A stretch of DNA of 9,075 nt, taken from Acetobacteraceae bacterium. GTDB lineage: Bacteria > Pseudomonadota > Alphaproteobacteria > Acetobacterales > Acetobacteraceae. Made by a program: the position numbers and the translations under genes. The notes beneath the pieces are model-generated. The model worked only from the letters and a program-made list of their open reading frames with translations, did not search any database and was not told where the DNA came from. Location of the stretch: NCBI GenBank assembly GCA_003506895.1, contig DNXO01000132.1, forward strand, positions 156,110 to 165,184, in the 5' to 3' direction. The first letter of the stretch is position 1, and each line of letters starts with the position of its first letter. This document shows positions 5,839-9,075 of this stretch, in pieces.

Positions 5839-8363
5839 CTGGCACCTCCGATCCTCAGGGTTGCCAAGGCGGCAAACGGCCCGTTGGCCACTTTCACCGG
5901 TGGCGGCGCTTCGGGCAAGACCGGCCTGCGCCGCCGCAACGGCAGCAGCATCGCCGGCGCCGGCGCCCCCTGCTGATCAGCGGCCAGCGCGGCGGCGGGC
6001 ATGACGCGGAAGCCAAGCGGACGGAGCACGGCCGGCAACATATCCGGCTTGATGGCAAACCGGGATGCCAGACCGGACGGCAAAGCCGCCGCCCCCCGCC
6101 GTACGCGGTATCCAAGTTCGCTCGCGATCTTCTCGGCAATATCCAGGCGCAGGACAATGGGACCGGCATCGACCCAGCCGGCCATCTCGGCAAAACCAGG
6201 CGGCCAGTCCGGCTGATGCGCCGGCACCGACACCAGCGCCGCATGCGGCATCACCGGCATCGAGACTCCCGTGTGTACCGCCCACAGCCGTATCCGCATC
6301 GCGGCAGGACGCGGCTTCATAAGGCTGGGCATGAACAGGGCGAAGCGGCCCGACACGACCCCCAGCGCCTTCAGACGCGGACGCAGATCGGCGGAGAGCG
6401 TCTGCTCGTCAACGCCAGGGATCAAACCCAGCGACTCGGTCAGCCGGTGCAGTGGACCTCGCAACGCCGGGTTGCCTTGCGCCAGGCTTTCAGCCGCGAA
6501 CAATGGCGCCAGGTCCGTCCGGACTTGCCCGTCCAGCCAGGATTGCAACCGAACCCGCACCCGCTCCCGTTCCGCGCCATCCAGAAACTCGCTATCCAGC
6601 ACCTGCACGCGCGGACGCAGCGGAACCGTCCCCACCACCAGCTTGGCGACCGGCACGCCATCCCACGTCACCCGATGGTCAGCGGTCAGACCGAAAGCCC
6701 CATCGGCGGCCGCTTCCAGCACGCCAACCCGCCGCGGCATCTCCACCCGCAGCGCTCTGCGGGCGGCGCGCAGCACCAATTTCTTCTCGTCACCAACCGC
6801 CAGCGGGTCGGGGACGAAGCCGAAGCCTTCGATGTGGCCGACATCATGCCCCTCGACCACGACCTCCCCCCGGCGGGTAACGGCGGAGAGCAGTTCCTGG
6901 CCATCGGCCTCGTCCAACCGGCGCATCAAATGGGCGGAGCGGCGATCGACAAACCGCGTGGTCAGCCGTTCATGCAGCGCGTCGGACAGCTTGTCCTCGA
7001 CCTCGCGCGCCCTTCCCTGCCAATGCAGCGTGTCCTTCACCCAGTCAGACCGAGCGGCGATGTAGGACCAAACCCGCACCCCGGAGAGGCGCTGCATCAG
7101 CGTATCGATGTCGCCATCGGCCCGATCCAGGCCGGCGATCTGCGCCGCCAGCCAGTCGGTCGGCAAGAAAGTGTCGGTAGCGACATGGCTGAACACGCGG
7201 GCGCACAGCTTGGCGTGCGTGTCGTCGGCCAGCTTACGGAAATCCGGGATCTGGCAGGCTTCCCACAGCAACCGCATACGCCGGCGGCCGGTTGTCAGCT
7301 TGCGGATATCCGGGTCGCGGGCCAGCGTGGTCAGCGTTTCCAGGTCGGACGCCTCGTTGCCCCGCACCAGCCCCACGCGCGGCGGCGGGGCGTTCAGGCT
7401 GTCGATCAGCCCATCGATCGAACCAAAATCCAGCGCGCTGTTGCGCCAGCACAGCACGTCCAGCGACTCGAAGGTGTGGGCCTCCACGGCCGAGACGACC
7501 TCCTCCGGGATCGGAGGGCATTCGGTCGTGGTCCCAAACGTCCCATCCTTCATCCCCCGCCCCGCCCGGCCGGCGATCTGCGCGACCTCGGACGCGGTCA
7601 GGCGCCGAGGCCGGTGACCGTCGAACTTGCCCAGGCCGGCGAACGCGACATGATCGACGTTCATGTTCAGGCCCATGCCGATCGCGTCGGTGGCGACCAG
7701 GAAATCGACCTCGCGCTCTTGATATAACGCGACCTGTGCATTGCGGGTGCGCGGCGACAGGCGCCCCATCACGACCGCGCAGCCGCCTTTGCGGCGGCGG
7801 ATCAGCTCCGCCAGTGCGTAGATTTCGGCCGCGCTGAACGCCACCACGGCGGTGCGCGGCGGCAGCCGCACCAGTTTGGCGGGGCCAGCGTAAGACAGTT
7901 GCGACAGGCGCGGCCGCGTCTCGATCTGCGCCCCCGGCACCAGCCGGCGGATCAGCGGCGCGATCGTCTCCGCCCCCAGGAACATGGTTTCCACCATGCC
8001 CCGCGCGTGCAGCAGCCGGTCGGTGAACACATGGCCGCGGTCGGGATCGGCACAGAGCTGGATTTCATCGACCGCCACGAACTCGGCGCGCCGGTCGAGC
8101 GGCATCGCTTCCACGGTGCAGGAGAACCAGCGCGCTTCGGGCGGGATGATCTTTTCCTCGCCGGTGATCAAGGCGACGTATCGCGCGCCCTTGATCGCCA
8201 CCATCCGGTCGTAGTTTTCCCGTGCCAGCAACCGCAGTGGGAACCCGATGATGCCGGACGCGTGCGCCAGCATACGCTCGATCGCCAGATGCGTCTTGCC
8301 GGTGTTCGTCGGGCCGAGGACGGCCTTGACGCGAGCAGCGAAACCGGAGTCGGAGCCGAGCAT
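5835..8363 (-). CDS. Suv3-like superfamily 2 ATP-dependent (RNA) helicase
   Basis: A predicted ATP-dependent nucleic-acid helicase related to mitochondrial Suv3, which unwinds RNA for degradation; the substrate of the bacterial forms is not settled. From the ATG at 8363 it has 842 residues. Walker A GPTNTGKTH is at 17-25, motif II DEIQ at 99-102, motif V ATDAIGMG at 224-231 and motif VI QIAGRAGRG at 262-270. Everything after about 300 is accessory. It ends in a Pro/Arg-rich stretch and a tail (VANGPFAALATL) that resembles a short C-terminal motif I recall from alphaproteobacterial homologues. The frame is open to 8480 with ATGs at 8444 and 8423. I chose 8363 because homologues start just before the Walker A motif and because a promoter-like pair lies at 8402-8429. 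None of the starts has a strong ribosome binding site. The stop overlaps the S4 gene. Confidence 0.88.
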   Translation of the reverse strand: MLGSDSGFAARVKAVLGPTNTGKTHLAIERMLAHASGIIGFPLRLLARENYDRMVAIKGARYVALITGEEKIIPPEARWFSCTVEAMPLDRRAEFVAVDEIQLCADPDRGHVFTDRLLHARGMVETMFLGAETIAPLIRRLVPGAQIETRPRLSQLSYAGPAKLVRLPPRTAVVAFSAAEIYALAELIRRRKGGCAVVMGRLSPRTRNAQVALYQEREVDFLVATDAIGMGLNMNVDHVAFAGLGKFDGHRPRRLTASEVAQIAGRAGRGMKDGTFGTTTECPPIPEEVVSAVEAHTFESLDVLCWRNSALDFGSIDGLIDSLNAPPPRVGLVRGNEASDLETLTTLARDPDIRKLTTGRRRMRLLWEACQIPDFRKLADDTHAKLCARVFSHVATDTFLPTDWLAAQIAGLDRADGDIDTLMQRLSGVRVWSYIAARSDWVKDTLHWQGRAREVEDKLSDALHERLTTRFVDRRSAHLMRRLDEADGQELLSAVTRRGEVVVEGHDVGHIEGFGFVPDPLAVGDEKKLVLRAARRALRVEMPRRVGVLEAAADGAFGLTADHRVTWDGVPVAKLVVGTVPLRPRVQVLDSEFLDGAERERVRVRLQSWLDGQVRTDLAPLFAAESLAQGNPALRGPLHRLTESLGLIPGVDEQTLSADLRPRLKALGVVSGRFALFMPSLMKPRPAAMRIRLWAVHTGVSMPVMPHAALVSVPAHQPDWPPGFAEMAGWVDAGPIVLRLDIAEKIASELGYRVRRGAAALPSGLASRFAIKPDMLPAVLRPLGFRVMPAAALAADQQGAPAPAMLLPLRRRRPVLPEAPPPVKVANGPFAALATLRIGGAR
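5845..5849 (-). promoter_or_regulatory. Ribosome binding site GGAGG supporting an ATA start of the S4 gene
   Basis: GGAGG lies in the last codons of the helicase, 6 nt before the ATA at 5838, which is ideal spacing. It overlaps the GTG at 5845, making that GTG a poorer start. It is the main sequence evidence for placing initiation at ATA. Confidence 0.55.
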
Positions 8364-8401
8364 GGAGAGAATGTTTGGTTGGTGTGGCGCGGAATGCAAG
8401 C

Positions 8402-8429
8402 ATTGAAGTCGTGACGGGTACATTATCAA
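8402..8429 (-). promoter_or_regulatory. Possible helicase-operon promoter
   Basis: Read on the minus strand, TTGATA (8429-8424) and TTCAAT (8407-8402) are separated by 16 bp, matching 5 of 6 and 4 of 6 sigma-70 consensus bases. Transcription would start about 35 nt before the ATG at 8363. This fits that start and argues against the ATG at 8423, which would lie inside the promoter. Inferred from sequence only. Confidence 0.35.
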
Positions 8430-8466
8430 TCCGAGGCACCGCATCCCGGACCGGCGCCGACTCCCG

Positions 8467-8496
8467 CTTGACTTGGCCAATCACCCAAGGCTTGTG
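8467..8496 (+). promoter_or_regulatory. Possible aspS promoter
   Basis: CTTGAC at 8467-8472 matches the -35 form preferred by alphaproteobacterial housekeeping sigma factors. A 17-bp spacer leads to CTTGTG at 8491-8496, a poor -10 match. The pair is about 40 nt upstream of aspS and diverges from the helicase promoter. The -35 is convincing and the -10 is not. Confidence 0.35.
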
Positions 8497-8533
8497 TGCC
8501 GCCCCTGACGAACCGCCGGGATAAAGACAGCCA

Positions 8534-9075
8534 ATGCACGCCTATCGCACCCATACCTGTGGCGCCCTGCGCGCCGCCGACGCCAGCAATCAGGCGCGTC
8601 TTTCCGGCTGGGTCCACGCCAAGCGCGACCACGGCGGCCTGCTGTTCATCGACCTGCGCGACCATTACGGCATCACCCAGTGCGTATTCGCCGCCGGCTC
8701 CCCGGCCTTCGCCGCCGCCGACGCGGTCCGGCCCGAAAGCGTGATCACCGTCACCGGCCAGGTCGTGATGCGCGAAGCTGGCACCATCAACCCGCGCCTG
8801 CCCACCGGCGAGATTGAGCTGCGAGTCGCCGATCTGGTCGTCCAGTCGGCCGCCGAGGTTCTGCCGATGCAGGTCGCCGGCGACGAACGCTTCCCCGAGG
8901 ACATCCGCCTCAAATACCGCTTCATCGACCTGCGCCGCGAAAAGCTGCACAAGAACATGATCCTGCGGAGCCAGGTCATCACCTCGGTGCGCCGCCGGAT
9001 GATCGAGCAGGGGTTCCTGGAATACCAGACACCCATCCTGACCGCGTCCTCCCCGGAAGGCGCGCGCGACTTCCT
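8534..9075 (+). CDS. aspS: Aspartyl-tRNA synthetase (5' part), likely non-discriminating
   Basis: Class II synthetase that attaches aspartate to tRNA in the cytoplasm. The first 180 codons are present and the gene runs off the right edge. The N-terminal OB-fold anticodon-binding domain (about 1-105) includes LSGWVHAKRDHGGLLFIDLRD at 23-43. The linker reads FPEDIRLKYRFIDLRREKL, and the catalytic domain begins with FLEYQTPILTASSPEGARDF, the bacterial AspRS motif 1 region. H33 aligns with E. coli L30, and G83 lies where discriminating enzymes have Lys. His and Gly at these places mark non-discriminating enzymes such as that of Pseudomonas aeruginosa, which also makes Asp-tRNA(Asn) for GatCAB. 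The ATG at 8534 gives the usual bacterial N-terminus; only a weak AAAGA lies upstream. The gene is divergent from the helicase. Confidence 0.95.
   Translation, partial: MHAYRTHTCGALRAADASNQARLSGWVHAKRDHGGLLFIDLRDHYGITQCVFAAGSPAFAAADAVRPESVITVTGQVVMREAGTINPRLPTGEIELRVADLVVQSAAEVLPMQVAGDERFPEDIRLKYRFIDLRREKLHKNMILRSQVITSVRRRMIEQGFLEYQTPILTASSPEGARDF

Noticed and set aside
5498..5845. Minus-strand frame starting at GTG 5845 as the gene after the helicase
   Set aside because: Its translation lacks any S4 motif, whereas the neighbouring frame gives a full S4 domain. It was kept only as a possible start if a one-base shift exists.
6216..7727. 503-codon open frame on the plus strand opposite the helicase
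   Set aside because: Its translation is low-complexity (Arg, His, Gln, Pro) with no recognisable domain, and the opposite strand encodes a helicase with all motifs. High GC makes long antisense open frames common.
8364..8480. Longer helicase N-terminus from the ATGs at 8480, 8444 or 8423
   Set aside because: The extra 20-39 residues look unlike protein from this family, would cover the promoter-like pair at 8402-8429 and leave little room for the divergent aspS promoter. They remain possible because the start at 8363 has no clear ribosome binding site.
1..9075. Defence system, prophage, insertion sequence, CRISPR array or structured RNA
   Set aside because: All recognisable genes are core functions with uniform GC-rich character. 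I saw no repeat arrays, transposase, integrase, terminal inverted repeats or tRNA, and no gap exceeds 300 bases.

Overview
The window reads as a chromosomal segment of a high-GC alphaproteobacterium. Gene content and order (a cheA-cheW-cheY-cheB-cheR cluster, and a helicase / S4 protein / fdxA / carD set) point to the Rhodospirillales, possibly an Acetobacteraceae-like lineage. That placement is inferred from remembered gene order and protein character, not from a search. I see no mobile element, CRISPR array, tRNA or rRNA.

Positions 1-4200, plus strand: a chemotaxis operon. It opens inside a hybrid cheA whose visible part runs end of ATPase domain, two CheW-like domains, receiver. Then come cheW, cheY, cheB and cheR. 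Gaps are 13 and 7 nt, followed by two 4-nt stop/start overlaps (GTGA, ATGA), so the genes are very likely co-transcribed and translationally coupled. Together they encode a kinase, its receptor coupler, the response regulator and both adaptation enzymes (methyltransferase and methylesterase). No receptor gene or cheD is in view.

Positions 4201-4245: a short convergent junction holding one 12-bp perfect inverted repeat, probably the shared terminator region of cheR and carD.

Positions 4246-8363, minus strand, read right to left: a Suv3-like superfamily 2 helicase, a small S4-domain RNA-binding protein of the Hsp15 type, a seven-iron ferredoxin (fdxA), and a CarD/CdnL RNA-polymerase-binding regulator. 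The helicase and S4 genes overlap by 4 nt. The S4 gene has no ATG, GTG or TTG start that preserves its domain, and the best candidate start is ATA behind a GGAGG ribosome binding site. A 227-nt gap before carD holds several inverted and direct repeats, so carD may have its own regulated promoter.

Positions 8364-8533: a divergent promoter region between the helicase and aspS. Positions 8534-9075, plus strand: the first 180 codons of aspartyl-tRNA synthetase, with two residues characteristic of the non-discriminating type that also charges tRNA-Asn.

Most of the window is ordinary core genome. The points most worth a second look are the S4 gene's start codon, the tandem CheW-like plus receiver architecture of CheA, and the repeat-rich carD leader.
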